From Sinonovacula constricta (lineage: Eukaryota; Mollusca; Bivalvia; Cardiida; Solecurtidae): a stretch of 64,000 nt of DNA. Under the pieces are notes generated by a model. The model worked only from the letters and a program-made list of their open reading frames with translations, was not told where the DNA came from and ran no database searches. Below are positions 10,344 through 24,354 of this stretch, one piece after another; the stretch's first letter is position 1, and each line of letters opens with the position of its first letter. Made by a program: the position numbers and the translations under genes. The stretch lies in contig CM017563.1 of the NCBI GenBank assembly GCA_007844125.1, positions 23,276,573 to 23,340,572 on the forward strand, in the 5' to 3' direction.

Positions 10344-13300
10344 AATGGTACATTACAGCATCCTGTTTCAATATAAATGTTTGATAACACACATTATGAA
10401 TAAAGAAGGGATGATAGAAATGACTCATTGAGTCATTTGAATATTCGGATCTTTTTTAGCTTTCGGAACAATTTAATAGCTCCAACAGTCCAAATTTGAG
10501 CTCATTTCGCTGACGTAAAACCAGGAAACAAAGTGAAGAATGCATGCAAATGGTTTTAACAATATGATCCGAGTGTTCCAATTAATGGAAAGATTGTTTC
10601 TTGGTATGCGTTATTAATTACTCGATAATTACTTTTAAAATTAAAACAAAAATTCGAGTAAGAATACGAGAATTCTCCTATATAATAATTAGGACAGAAA
10701 ATCGGCCCAATATGTACCGGATCTTAATTTTGAGCAAAACCTCATTGACGCTCTGTGCAAATGGTTTCTTTCCATGGCGCAGGTATTGTGTCGCCTATAC
10801 ATGTTAATAGATAATAATGACAATGGGTGTTTATTACGCAATTGTGACCTGAGTTGGTGGATGGTAGCTGTGAGTGTCACCCGCTAGGGCTGCTAACAGG
10901 AGAGGATAACGTTGCCAAGGAAACAACCAGCATGTCCCCAAGATAAGACACTCCCCTTACTCCCTCCCCCATGTCCCTGCACATGATCTACTATTCAGCC
11001 ACACATTTCCCAGGTTGAACACTAACATATTGGATGATGTTCATAGTTCATACCCCGCTGAAATAACAGAAAAAGAACAATAGGTTAAACGATACTTATA
11101 TTTTGAAACCATGGCACTGCTTATTACCTGACCACCACAATTTATTGCCTCTTAACTGATGAGGGTGGAAACGTTAAACAGCTACGATGTGAACGATAAC
11201 CGTTTAAGCAAGACACAGTATGGCCTTCGTCGTTTTTGTTGTTGTTTTGGTTGTTGGTTTTGTTTTGTTTTTACGGTGTGTGTGCTTTGTGTTTGGTTGC
11301 TTTTTTATTTTGTTGTTGTTGTTCTGTTATATAATTTTAGTTAAAAAAAAACAAATTGGTTATATTTTATAGAAAAGAGTCCTATATTGTTAACTAAACG
11401 TTCGAATGCTTAAAATACATTCGAATTTTCGTTGTCTACCCGAACGTTTCGAAAGTTCCAACGATCTCTTACATCCCTAAAATAAATTTGCTACATTCAT
11501 CAATTGTAACTGGTGCTACACATACAGCAATAAATTAAAGGGACAACATTAGACAGTAATAAAGTTGTAATGTTACTTATTGCATTATTCCTAAATCAGG
11601 AAAGAAAGGAAAATACAAAAGCTGAGTTTTCGCTAATAATGGATATTTCCACTGTGTCATTTACTTAGATTTTACTCCTTGATTATAACGCGACCTTATA
11701 ATCGAGTAGTACGTATTTCTTTACAGATTTCTGCTTCTATAGATGTTTTTAGACTATTTGTAAACGTTACTCACGAAATATAATTTGGTAGCACAGTTAC
11801 TTGTTATGAGGTTTTAAACATTCTTATAAGAACTCAAAGTCAGAACATTTAACACGAATCGAAATTGTGTGTTTTTATGAACTACTTAAATAGTATAGTT
11901 CTACCTCACTATGAGCGGGAAATAAAACATATTCAGCTTCAAATCTACCTCTATAATTACCGTTCTCGTAAGCTGTGAAATCTTCGACAACATGTGCTGG
12001 TATAGAACTATTGCAAAATAAGCTATACAGCATGACATATGCAAGTTAAAATTATATAACACAAACAAGATATATGCTGATTGTAGGAATTGTTTGTCCC
12101 TATGAAGGCCACTTTATGGATTACATATAGATGTTTATTAAAGAACGTCCGTCTTCAAAGTCCTGCTCTTCTTTTGTTGGATTGGGCTGATCATTAGTGC
12201 AATTGATTTATCTTTCAGCGAACTTTATACAAATGACAACGTTTTGCATAAGACAATTTAAATAACTAAAATACCGTTTAAATAGCAAAGTATGTGCAAA
12301 GGGGCGTGTATGATACGACAATATATAATCAAATTAAGATTGCCATTATCCTCTGACCCATTATCCATATAAACTTTTGCTTAACCCCAAATGTATAAGA
12401 CCATTCTACCATAATGTTATACTTTAAAACATGATAACACTTATCATATTTTAAAACAGATAGCCAAAAATAATCGACTGGATCTATAAGGCAGAAAACT
12501 GGCTGCTGAGTAAACCGATTTAGGCTTAAAGTGCGTGATTTGTAGTCTAGTTGTTTAAACTATTATATTGCCAACTACATACTTTATATATCAGAACATT
12601 TAAAGGAACAATAACACATCAAGGTTGAGCCACAATTTCTTAACTTCCAAAACTTAGATTCGACTCTTTATACTGAAGCCTTATTACAGAGCATCTCACA
12701 ATTTCCCATTAACCTTCAGAAGACAGCAATTAACACGTACTTGTGGCAGTGGAGTGCTGCAACGGTTAGATATTGACCTGCACCAACAATACAGCTGGCT
12801 TCGGATTGGTTATGCACTGCAGCCATGTTCATTATGGTAATGGAGGCTGGCGCAATTACTATTGCTTCTTCTACTACAACAACTAATGATACCACTACTA
12901 CTTCTTCTGCTACTACTACCTCCCAGTCATTTTAAAATACTTATTTAAATAGTTTCCAGTTTGCGGGGATTCTAGTGTGCTGGCGAGACAAAGAAGTGAG
13001 AAATATTAAATAATTATGTTATCAAATCGCTTGTCAAAGTTTAGTACGTTTGTTTCGGTATCACACATTTTATTATCAGATAACCATGTTTAAAAAGACA
13101 ACGGTATTATGTATGAAATGGTTTAAGAAACATACAGCACACATGCATTTATGCAATTAAGGTTGTTAATATGGTACATCGTTATTATGTTTATTTGTCG
13201 ACAATGAGAAGTAACATAATCAAGAACGGCAGCATGCTGGTTTATCTATCATTTATTTTAAATTAAGTTTAATATAAAGTGTATAGGATATAATATAATT

Positions 13301-13701
13301 CATTTATAAATGTGTATATTTAAATAGAAATGCAATATTTCTAAACACGTTAACCTTTGCTATTACTATAGAACGTCAATACGTTGCTTGTTCTGGGATC
13401 ACATTGTGATAGCATAGTACAACTCAGATTCTGCTTCTGTATGTAATTTTTAGAAGAAACTAAAGATAAACGGGGTCGTGTGTGTATGAGAAATAGCATG
13501 TTGAAATCAGTGTGTATATTGGGGTCCGTACCGATGTGGTTAATTGGGGACATGAAGCGCTTTCGGCGAATTTCACATATGTTCTCTTTCAATGCATGTA
13601 GGCATGGATTTCAGCAGTAGTACAACAGGGGAAGTCCCCGGTTTGGTGGGTTTCACAGGTTAGAAGGTGTGTATTTATACAATTTTCTCCGTTTTCCAAA
13701 A

Positions 13702-13772
13702 GACACACACGCATGCATACAACCGCACACACGCACATTCAAACACACGCATGCACATACGCATATGCAAAC
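13702..13772. repeat. CA-rich imperfect microsatellite
   Basis: Imperfect ACACAC/GCATGCA sequence, broken by CGCA and TGCA units. Confidence 0.7.
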
Positions 13773-14677
13773 AAACAATTTAATGTAAATGTAACACCAT
13801 GAGACAAAATATTACGTACATAAAGAACAGTGTCCGCTTTGGAACGGTCAGTCTGCAAAGGACCGATTGAAGTGCTTTAACAATTTATAAATGTAGTATT
13901 GTGTAAAAACAACAACATACGTACGTATTTGTTTCACAGGGACATTGGTAACAGTTAAAACACGCTTGACGGTTGCATATCTTTCTATACGTGGCGTACC
14001 AGGAACTAGAAAATTATGTAGCTTATTTGAAATACGTTTAAGTGTTTCCTAACTGATATGCTAGAATTCAGTACAGATATAGTTTGGGTTTTCGAAATTG
14101 TAAGGTGTGATATTTAAAAGATAATTTTGTGATGTTACAGAAACTGACATTGTGAGATTACAGATAAAGTAATTAATTGTCAGTATTTCAGAAGAAATAT
14201 TATAATTATGAACCCATAAGATGATCATAACCTACTACTTTTACGATATGCTTTTTTGTTGCTCGTATCTGACTTGTTAGCATATTTGTTAACAAGTCAC
14301 TATACCGATAAAAATGAATATAGGTTCCTTTAAGCAAAAATGAAAGTGTGTATATATTATCCATTAAGTTTAAGTGTACAAATAAAAGAAAGAATAACAG
14401 ATGCAATTTAGTATTTTAAGGTGCAAATATTAATAAAAGTGTTTTAGAGTGTTTAAGTGGCATCTTGATATCATAAACAAAACAAAATCCCAATCATGCC
14501 TAGACAAAATTAAAGTTCTAAAATGCAATGTTTGTAAACAGAAAAATAACATGTTATAATCATGATGGAATTAATTCAATGCTAATAAAGATTACATGCA
14601 CGGAGAATTTTGATTATAAAAGTAACCATCTAACATTGTATGCGTCTTTATCAGTTAAAGGCCGGTAAAGGTAACAC

Positions 14678-14787
14678 TGTGGGCATGTATTTGAAAGAAA
14701 AGAGGCCCTGGTACCATAACAAGACATTTTATTGTGGGCATGTATTTGAAAGGAAAGAGGCCTTGGTTCCATAACAAAACATTTTAA
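14678..14787. repeat. 55-bp tandem duplication, two copies
   Basis: TGTGGGCATGTATTTGAAAG occurs at about 14680 and again at about 14735. Both are followed by AAAGAGGCC...CCATAACAA.ACATTTTA. The period is 55 bp and the copies differ at a handful of positions. Confidence 0.85.
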
Positions 14788-17714
14788 AACGATGTTTATA
14801 CCAATCATACCCCAATCCCAACTTCTCGCTGAAAATTCCTTGATGGGTACTTTGGATATCTTTGCTCTTAGCTCAGCAAGTTAACCTTCTTTAATCAGGC
14901 GACCATAAATTGCTCTCCATATGACCCGTTTAATCTTTTGTTGTCTTGGACATATTATTTGTACATCCAATTGCTATTTCATAAACCAAATGCAAGAGTA
15001 TATCAACACTACTCGTCCCCACACAGGACAAAGTGTGGCGTAGAATTAAATCGTTCAACAAGACTACACAGACATTTTAGAGTCAGATATAGATATGTGT
15101 TTGTCTACGAAAATAGATGTGTGGTTTTCATCGAAAGATATCCGCTTTATCATTCCTTGCCCTCCAGCTGATGGGAAAAATCTAATGTTTAGTTTTGCCA
15201 CGCTGTCTCACGTAGTATGCTTTCATCTGACAGACTGGGATGTGTCAAGAACGTGTTTGAAAGACATGCTTATTTAGTAGAGAGCTTATCTCAAGTGCTA
15301 TGTTTGCTGGTCCTTAAAAGGAAAAGGTTGGTTAAAATCTAAACGATCGGCTACAAGAGGAAATTGAAACACGAATTCCTTTGTTGAGTAGGTGATATTG
15401 CATATAATTCCAAACAAAAAGCAGTGCATCGAATATATATCAATGTATTAGGGGAACATGGATATGTAAAATTAAAATTCCCGCTCCCCAACCCTTTCAA
15501 CCAGATTAAACACAAACGTGTACACAATGTGACTAGCTCTAACAAACACTATAACAGCATCCAGTAAAGTTATCCACAGCTGTTTTTACCACAAGAGTTT
15601 TTATAATTGCACAGCGTAAATGATCATCTGTACAGCAATCTTTAAAACTATGCTAACTAACAGTTATTTTCCATCCGATTATATGTTGGTCCAGTTTTTT
15701 TCCGAACATTGTTAAGCTGCGGCAAAGGGAATTTACATACGAGATGAAAGTTACGAAGTAGTATATTAAAGATGGCACGGGCTTTTTATAGACTATAAAT
15801 TTCTCAAAAAAAAAACTTGCAAGGTAATAGACAATGAACCGTTTGCAGAAAATCCAAAAATGATGTTAATGCTCGTGTTAGTATTTCACTTTAGTTCAAA
15901 TATATGATTCTGTTTAATTAAAGGGACGAATAAGGACATAATATAAATACAATTAAAAAGTCTTAGAAAATATTTCGACGTACTTATTTTCGGCAAAATC
16001 AGGAGGAAACAATTCAAAACAAACGATATATGACACAGAAATATTGACACGACTAAAGCGATCGACCCGTTCTTTGGTTCGGCAATAATGAAACATGTCG
16101 TGAAGCATATGCTATGGTAAGGGACTTATTAAACAATGTAAATATGATGGCTTGATGATACTCTGATAGATAAAACTTTATGATAACTTTTTGTTAAAAC
16201 TACATCATAGAATAGTATTTATTAACCTTTATATAAATTGATCATAGCGACGTAAGACACTTTGAGCTAAAAATATATCCAGGTTGATAATTTACAAGCT
16301 CGACATGTTCTTGGAAAGAAATTCCTAAGTTAAATTGATGATTATTTATCTTCATTCCTTTAAAGAAATAGCGGGGAATTAAATATATAGCGCAATGCGC
16401 AATGTACAACGGAACATAACATATTTTAGCAGTACTCAAGGTTGGCAAGCTCATGAGTGAACGGATGCATTACTCTGACAAGTGCAAATTTACGTAACAA
16501 GTAAATGCACCAAAAGTACAATATTCATTATTTGTTCGAAGTTATTTTGAGCTCATACTTGGCTTAACGTTTCCTACCTAGACATTTTCTCTCGAGAATA
16601 TGTTGATCCAATTTCCTTCTTCAGCTACAGTAACGGTTATTTATTTATCATCACAAACTAATTTTGCCATAAAATTCAGGTGTAAGTAAACTAATGATGT
16701 CGAAGGGATGTACTTAAAAGGTCAGACAATCCAAAGAAGAGACAAAATACCAAGCCGTCGTCGTTAACGCTAGATATAAGTTCTCTTGTTAATGTTACAT
16801 TCTAGTTGAGATATACAAAAAGTGACCAAAACTAATGCAATTGACCTGTCTTTAAGCCAGTTCTTGGAAATCGCGATTTATACAAGAAATAATGCATGTA
16901 AAAATGTTATATATCATTAAGTTTTGAAATTGAAAGTTGTCAACTAATTCAAGTACTTTTCGAAAATGAAAATATCAACTACGTATATACTGATGCTTGA
17001 ACAAATTTAATATTCATTCGTAATATATTTTTGTATTATAAATTCTTGCAATTATGGGATCTTAATCAAGAATAATAATCAATGGCAGGAGCTGAATGAC
17101 TGAATTATTGATATTGCATTCACACTCAAGCATAATATATAGGTGAGGTGGAAGAATCTTTCTTTAAAAACCATGTTGAAGGCAGAGCTATTATTTATGT
17201 ATATTAGAATGTAATTAAATTAATTTGAATTTAGTAGAGTTTCATATTTATATTTATGTATATTCCATGGCTTAAAATAAGAAAACTATATGTATAAAAT
17301 GCGGAACTCTTAGTTTAATGATCTGGTAATCTTTCATCATTTGGATCATATGGCAAAAATCCAAGGCAGTCAACCCATTACCTCTGATCTCTTGATATGT
17401 GCGAGCATGATGTTCTCTTGTCTTTGTCTTACGGAAAATCAAAAGTTTCGAGGTAGGTTTCAACAATTCTGAACAGTTTACGCTCAAAAACATATTTTGA
17501 ATCCGAACTGCGCATGCGGGAAAAAAGTATTTTGTACTTGTCCAACTCAAATAGACCATCAATAAGCCCGACAGCAATAATTTGCAGCATGTATTGTGCA
17601 GATAAATATGAAAACTTTGCTCAGATTTATGGAAAAGTTTGTTTTTGATTTCCAATTGTCTTGGCTCTGCAGTTATCTCTCTCTACCAGTATAAACGACT
17701 TTCGTATGTCGCGG

Positions 17715-17732
17715 CCTGGGTTCGAACCCGGG
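17715..17732 (+). repeat. Isolated tRNA T-arm-like palindrome
   Basis: CCTGGGTTCGAACCCGGG is a strong B-box/T-arm hairpin. No matching A box or acceptor stem is visible upstream, so this is more likely the remnant of a tRNA-derived SINE than a tRNA gene. Confidence 0.35.
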
Positions 17733-17766
17733 GCATCCCGTATCTGGATATACCCAATTGATTGAC

Positions 17767-18110
17767 AGTTGACTTATTTTAGAGATTTTAATTCAAAAGA
17801 TCTTTTGTCACATGGTACGTTGCGCTAGATATTCTACTACTTCTGATATTAAATTAGATTTGCATACTTGGCAAGTTTAACGTGTATTTATCACATAGTT
17901 ATCCTTGTGATTGAAAACATTTTATAGGCCCCCTTTTTTAAGCACTGACACTTAAATATCGTCCGTCAAACATGCCCTTGGAGCGTGCATTCAAATTGAA
18001 CGTGCCATTTCTGAGGCTGTTAGTAGAAAACACCCATTATTATACAACGTGGGGAACCTTCACAGTACCTGTTTACTCGCAGCAGGGGACATCGAGTGAT
18101 CATGTGATCA
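17767..18110. repeat. Third copy of the D/E gene-upstream sequence
   Basis: This segment resembles 26950-27290 (block D) and 57115-57430 (block E), in the same orientation. Shared landmarks are TTTGTCACAT...TGCGCTAGAT, CATGGTTATCCT-like sequence, AAGCACTGACA/AAGCACAGTCG and CATGCCCTTGGAGCGTGCA. No C1q exon is seen beside it. A 126-codon open frame crosses it but is not conserved in the other two copies. Confidence 0.6.
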
Positions 18111-18129
18111 AGATTTTCTTGGGTTTTGT

Positions 18130-20567
18130 TTTGTGTGTTTTTTATTTGCTTTACATTAATGCATGGACTTACACAATTAGACGTACTTCCTTTTTATCCG
18201 TAATGGGGACTGTTACAGCTCATATACTCTTCGTAATCAGCTTGTGTTCTACTTTGTGTCATAATAAATTTGTTGAACACATCAATACATTACGCACAAC
18301 ATATTTAAAGGTATCATATGGTGAAACATCACGAGACGAATGTATGGCTTAAAGGAGGCAACATGTTGAATGGGTAATAAGACAGAGGGTCCAGATCGCA
18401 ATATTTTGAACTGATAAGAGGAAATGGGATTACATTTAAATAACACATCATTCTTATTGTTATCTAAAGAGGTTTGGAGCCTTTTTTCTGGTCAAAGTCA
18501 TTCCGCTAACAAGTTCATAACACAGACAAGGTTAGGTGTAGAAGGGTTCCTTTATGATATGGTCTATATTTTGGCCTACTTTCTTGGAGTTTGAATATTG
18601 TACACGATGAATGCCGTCATTCACGTTTTTTTTGCAGAAGTTGGGGTGCGTTTCATAATATATCTGAATATCAATATATATTCTTCAAAATGTTTGCCTT
18701 CTTAAACGTGTTCCATTGATATTTTGAAAATCGCTTTTAATTCATAATAATCTATATGGCGGCCTTACTTTTAGCTTTCAATCAACTATGTTAAATAAGA
18801 CCATGACAGGTATTCCGTGGTAGACAATGTCAACTGCATAGTATTTCTATTAAAGAATTGATTTCATGTTGTTTTTAACGGTTGACAATTTTGCATATTT
18901 TCTTTAACTTATGTCAGCAGAGAATTCTTGAACAACAACGTTGAGTCTTCGTGTCATTCTACTCTAGATTCTGGTAAAATTGTCATAATTGAGGTTTTAA
19001 AATCAAGCATAAATTACATATTGACTTATTTTGACTTAAAATGCTATTTACACTTATAAAGGAAAATAACATCAAAAACAGGATGTTTGAATTTTATGAC
19101 TTTGAACTAAAAACAAGTTTCTATTCCTGAAACTCTGTATCAACAATGAATAAATATTTTGTAATACTGGTGACATCAGGTGTCGTTATATAAAATGTGC
19201 TATAACAAACCTGCTAATTCAGAATACTGTTAGAACAATTCGATTGTTGAAATGCCTTTTCCAAAGTAGACACTCCAGTCTGGATCAGTGTGTGGATTTG
19301 GATTTAAGTAAAACAGTGTTCTACACCATAACAGTATACAGTATATATGTTTTTCTTTTGATTAGGCCAGGTTGTTTCTTCTTGAATATTTAGGAATCAG
19401 TTTATAGAAAGGTCATCATTGTCAATTCATTTCTCAATTATTTGATGACCAACATAACGAGTAACTGTCAATCAAAAGTATTATACAAAACAGAATAAAT
19501 ATTGGTTGAAATGGTTTTAGCAATTCACCATCACTTGCAAAAGGACTTGTTAATACCATGCCGTAATGGTTGCTGATAGCTTACAATTAAATATGGATGT
19601 TTATCATTGTTTACCCTCTAAGAAATATATGCATCAAAATACAGTGCGATGTAAGACGTTAACTTCGATAAACAAAATCTCCCAGTTGATGTAATCTATA
19701 TTGTCAACTTGTAATTAAATACAACCTATCGGGATTGCTGCGTTTATTATGTTTTATGTGGCGTACACTGAACTTGTTTACTCAATTCCATCTACTCATG
19801 AACGGAAAGCAACAATCCATGCATATACTTATCCCTGATTTAAATATACAATTACTTAGACAATCTAGAATTTTGCGTAGCTATTCTTGTAGATACAAAA
19901 CTACCCCCTTACCCAAATATGCATGGAATTATTATTTTAGTTACGTTAGCAGTTTTTATGATATGATGTAAATGCTTAGATCTCAGAATACGCCATCTTG
20001 TATCTCCTTGTATCATCTACTAACTGCAGGAAAGCTGTTATTTTAATAAATTTCATGTAACTATATATATAAATTTATAAAATATATATATGATAGTCAG
20101 GACACCACTGATGACTTTGTAACCAGATTCTTCTAAGACTCTGTCCTCCGACGTCTACAGGGTGTCCACAATGGGTCTTTTCATAAAGCAGTGTGTTAGA
20201 TTAAGAAGAAACCAGCTGAACGTAGGATTATGCACTCATAAAGATGAAAGGCCAACATATTAATCCTATTGCATTATTTAAATTTCCATTCGTATATTGA
20301 TAATTACCATTAAAACCATATCATAGTTTTGATATGTGGGGTGAGCGGGTACATGTCACTGAGGGGCGTTGAAAACCACAGTAGAGTGATCACAGTCCTG
20401 CACGTTTAAAATGATATAAGCAAAGATGACCTTCAGAAATCCCCATCGCCTTGAATCCTACTTTACTGGTCCCGAGCGATTTAAAATAGCGAGAGGCTAT
20501 TTTCCATCGATAAACTTGTCGGTACATGGACAACATATAACATATAATCTTGTTACAATAGGTTTAG
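18130..20567. other. No recognisable feature
   Basis: AT-rich DNA with only short open frames. I see no gene, RNA or repeat that I can support. Confidence 0.5.
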
Positions 20568-21548
20568 GGACTTCGTCTAGCTATAGGAGCGTTCAGGACC
20601 TCACCAGTGTAGAGCCTTAACGTCGAAGCCAACGAACCATCATTATACTTGCGTCGCGGGAAACTTTCTTTGCAGTATATAATTAAATTCATGTCTAACC
20701 CCGATAACCCAACGTTTAATTGTGTTTTCAACCCTAAACATGAAGGGCTTTATAATATATATACTGATGATTCAAAGACGGACACTTACGTTGGCTGTGC
20801 CTCCGTAAGTAATAGCCACTGCATTAAACAAAGACTTCCTAACAACTCGTCTATCTTCACCGCTAAAATCCAGGCTATAAATCTAACCCTTGATTTCATT
20901 TCAGAACATTCCGGTGAAACATATGTTATGTTTTCAGACTCATTATCTGTATTGCAGAGCATAAATTCAATGAATTTTTCCAATCCACATGTTCGCACTG
21001 TTCTTGTCAAACTTCAAAGTTTATATGACGCTAACGAAATCTCCTTCTGTTGGCTTCCTAGCCATGTAGGCATCCGAGGAAACGAGGATGCAGACAAGAG
21101 TGCAAAATCTGCCTCAGCCCTCACTGAAACAGATCTTTGCATCCCACACACTGATTTTAAATCACTTATTAACCGACATATTTTAACCAAGTGGCAAACA
21201 AGTTGGGACAGTATTGTTTGTAACAAATTAAACGTAATTAAACATAACGTCGGTGCTAATGTCTCTGCTTGCAGAGAAAGTCGACGGGAAGACATAGCTC
21301 TTACCCGCTGTCGCATTGGACATACTAGATTACCTCATTCATATCTTTTAAAAAGAGAAGATCAGCCTGTATGTGTTCCTTGCCAGGAACCACTGACAGT
21401 CAACCATATTATATTACAGTGTATCGACACAGACCATGTTCGGTCGAAGTATTATAATGTCAATAACATGTACGAACTGTTTAGGACAGTGTCGGATTCT
21501 AAACTTTTTTGCTTCTTGAAAGAGATTAATATTCTTAATAAGTTATAA
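20568..21548 (+). pseudogene. LINE ORF2 fragment: RT tail, RNase H, Cys motif (inactive)
   Basis: The frame reads GLRLAIGAFRTSPV, a stop (TAG at 20610-20612, where GAG is expected), then SLNVEANEPSLYLRRGKL. This is the conserved linker between LINE RT and RNase H. From 20613 it is open to 21548. The RNase H part shows IYTDDSK, MFSDSLSVLQSI and WLPSHVGIRGNEDADKSAK. The catalytic Glu expected in IFTAE is Lys (IFTAKIQAI). The C-terminus has RCRIGHTRLPHSYLL and C-x2-C-x8-H-x4-C. The premature stop, missing Glu and 5' truncation make it inactive. Confidence 0.85.
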
Positions 21549-21791
21549 TTTTTTAAACTGTTCATTTAGGAACCGTTATACATTTTTTGACCGTTTAATA
21601 TATTAACCTATGTTCAATCATAGTTCACATTATTTAAACCTTATAGATTTTTATATTGTTCAATATTTTACTAACATAGTTTAGTTTTTACCTGATTATT
21701 CTCTATTCACATTAAACTTCTTTGTATTCCGCGCCGTATGACCTGTTAAGTGTCGGTGTGCCGTAATATCCAAATAAATAAATAAATAAAA
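20568..21791 (+). mobile_element. 5'-truncated non-LTR retrotransposon (LINE, I-like superfamily)
   Basis: The fragment keeps the end of the reverse-transcriptase ORF, the RNase H domain, a C-terminal cysteine motif and a 3' UTR. The UTR ends in GCCGTATGACCTGTTAAGTG, GTGTGCCGTAAT and a (TAAA)n tail at 21774-21791. APE, most of RT and the 5' UTR are absent, as in 5'-truncated LINE insertions. An RNase H after RT is typical of the I, Nimb, Ingi, R1 and related clades. I cannot pick the clade by eye. Confidence 0.85.
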
Positions 21792-24239
21792 CAAAAGGTT
21801 TTATTCAACTTTCGGTCGAAGTTGTTTTATTTAACAATAGATATGTAAATAGATAAATATGCTAAGAATCTATTAAAGAAACACAATTATATTTTTTGTC
21901 GGATCCATAAGTTCTTTTTTCGTGGTAACCTAACTTTTTCAAAACGAGTCTGAGGAAAGCGTATGTTTAACACTTATAAAATTACATTTCAAACACAAAT
22001 ATACTGTTTAGTATATACATGCGACGTGTACGAAATTAATAACAGACAAGAGGGCATTGATGCAAAGCAGGTCCTGTTCAATGAAAGTCTTTTTCCTAAC
22101 AACAAACCCACCAATCAACAGCAATACCTTGCTGTTAGTAAAACATTTTACGATGCTGTCAAATGTTAATGTCTTAAAATTGTATGTAGCAACGACTTCT
22201 CTTTAGGTGCATGAAAATGGTCGGAATACAGAGTACAGAATAGAGAATAATTTTACTTGAACATAGTACATCATCGTAACAAAGGCAATTTAAATTAAGC
22301 AAATCATACGTAAACATGTGGAACATTAACACATTAACAATTTCTAGTGACAGGTAATAATGTAGCCATATTTTAAAATATAAACGTTTGATGTCCCCAT
22401 CATCTCTGCCTGATTGACCACTACTTCACCTATCCCATTTGGTAAACCTGAAGAGTGTCAAGAATGCACAGTGTTTTGACATTACTTTCATTTTCCTTTC
22501 AGCATGCATTCCTACAATATGCGAATGTTACACACCATGTCAGCGCAATTGACGTTGATATATTTACATTTCACATACAATTTCCTATCTATACCTTGAA
22601 TTTTAAACGATAAAACATATAGACGTTTAGCTCAAAGACATCAATGTCAGCTCTTAGCACTTCATACACCACTGACCAAAGATATCATGTTAGGGTGACG
22701 TCTGTCTTCATCACCATGATTTATCCAAGAATGTACTGAACACACTACCTAGCTTCCGATTGTTGTTTCTTTCTTTTCATGACTTTATATTTTTGCAAAC
22801 GGCTTGTGTTAAGGATTTCGTAGTAAATTATGGTAAATTTCACTAGTCTGATTATCTTTAGGCCTTTGCAGTGACATAATATTACATTTCAGAGGCAATG
22901 GTTTTCTTAATAGTGTCAGGATTCCTGAATAAATCCATTACCAACTTAGCGTGGCCTCTCAACATAATCGACCAAATGTGAAATACAAATGTATGTAAAA
23001 TATTTCAATGATAGGTCAGCAGAATTTAGCGAGATTTCAACATTAACGAGACGATTAACACCCCTCACTTGTTTGCATTGCCACTGAAAGCATGTTCATG
23101 AGCAATAATTGCACTGTACAGGGTTCTTAGTCAAAGGGTGATTCGAAATCTACTTTTCGCTGCTGCTTAGCAGAAACAGACCAGAAACATGATCGCCATG
23201 TATATTACTTGTCATGTGATGTTGCACTGTCATGACACGATCAGATTGCATTTAGACAACTACTGAGATGATTAGCAATTAAACTACTGTCTTTTTCTTT
23301 CCCGATTGTTGGCGAATCTGAATATTTATATGATTAGATACAAAAGACGGGTTGAGGGTTTTCTACCTAGGGCTCAATGAGACAGAGGTCAAATGTGCCA
23401 GATTTACATCTGTGCTTCAGCTGTCAATTGGTTTCTGTTTTGAGAGAAGATGTTCATTCAAAATATATGTAGACTTGATGGTCTGCTACATTGATCGTAA
23501 GAGTTGCGCCAATCCGCTCACATATAGATCAAGAAATAGGTTCATATCAATTAAACAGCAGTTCAACATACTAGTATTCATCATTCTGTCGGTATACAAT
23601 GTGCACGATGTCCTTGATAAGAAATTCATGATCGGAGGCGAAAGTTGCCCATCTACTGTCAAGCAGCTCGATGCAGGCGTTAATTCAATTTTAGACGCTG
23701 TTCAGTTTGCGTAATCATCTTTTTGTACTCTCAAGTCACCTTATACAAACAGAGGAAGTGAACATTCAATGGCAGGTCCTTTTAAGTTTGACTGATACGT
23801 GTTTTTCCAGGGTCAAAAAATGCATTGCTTAGTACGGGTCTCGTCGTCATGCCCCAAAGACGTAGATCTCTAATGTTAATGTCATGCATCATGCTACTTT
23901 GTTTTATTGACGCTCAATGGGAGATTTCTTTATTGTTTGTCAAAGTTTTCACCAATAATATACTTTATCCTGGTAATTCGCAAAATATGAATTTTATACC
24001 AAATTTAACAGATTTTATGAAGTATTTTAAATATCAAAAGGCAGGCTTCCAACAAGCCAAGATGTAGGATTAGTGTATTGTTGTTCCATTTGACCTTATG
24101 ATTAGAATTGTTGATCAGTTTTCCGTTAAGACCTTTTAATGCTGTTTTTTGTATGGTTCAGTGACCTCACGTTTGGACTTTTCTTTCGTTTTCATAGTGA
24201 CACTTCGTGGAGTTTTTACAGAGATGAGACAGGTAACTC
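21792..24239. other. No firm feature; one weak exon candidate
   Basis: Apart from the doubtful open frame at 23352-23714, I see nothing I can support. A clean splice-acceptor-like TTTTTCCAG occurs at 23811-23819, but the following frames are short. Confidence 0.4.
23352..23714 (+). other. Open frame, possible exon of unknown secreted protein
   Basis: This frame of 120 codons contains a hydrophobic run (NILVFIILSVYNVHDVL) followed by a polar stretch with one Cys and small heptad-like spacing (ESCPSTVKQLDAGVNSILDA). That layout resembles the start of a secreted coiled-coil protein. I recognise no family, see no convincing start or promoter, and joining to the acceptor at 23819 gives an early stop. 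It may be a chance frame. Confidence 0.2.
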
Positions 24240-24354
24240 ATGTTTTATTATTGTATCAATTCATTATTATTGTTTTACTTAAATAAAGCAAGTTGTTAAG
24301 ACGATTACTGTTTTATAGGTGTTAATGTTGTAACGTTTCAGGAAGGCATATACT

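Larger units (their letters stand above)
7837..17700. other. Long stretch without recognisable genes
   Basis: I find no supported coding region in these 9.9 kb. Open frames are short, low in complexity or without family resemblance. Simple repeats are (TA)n at 10302-10338, T/G-rich DNA at 11220-11330, an imperfect TTC/ACT tract at 12865-12925 and a CA-rich tract at 13702-13772. A two-copy 55-bp tandem repeat is at 14678-14787. Confidence 0.55.

Noticed and set aside
17272..17655. 127-codon minus-strand frame
   Set aside because: No family resemblance, no splice or promoter context, and composition typical of chance frames in AT-rich DNA.
17972..18352. 126-codon frame with hydrophobic segments
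   Set aside because: It overlaps a repeat whose copies at about 27160 and 57320 do not keep the frame.
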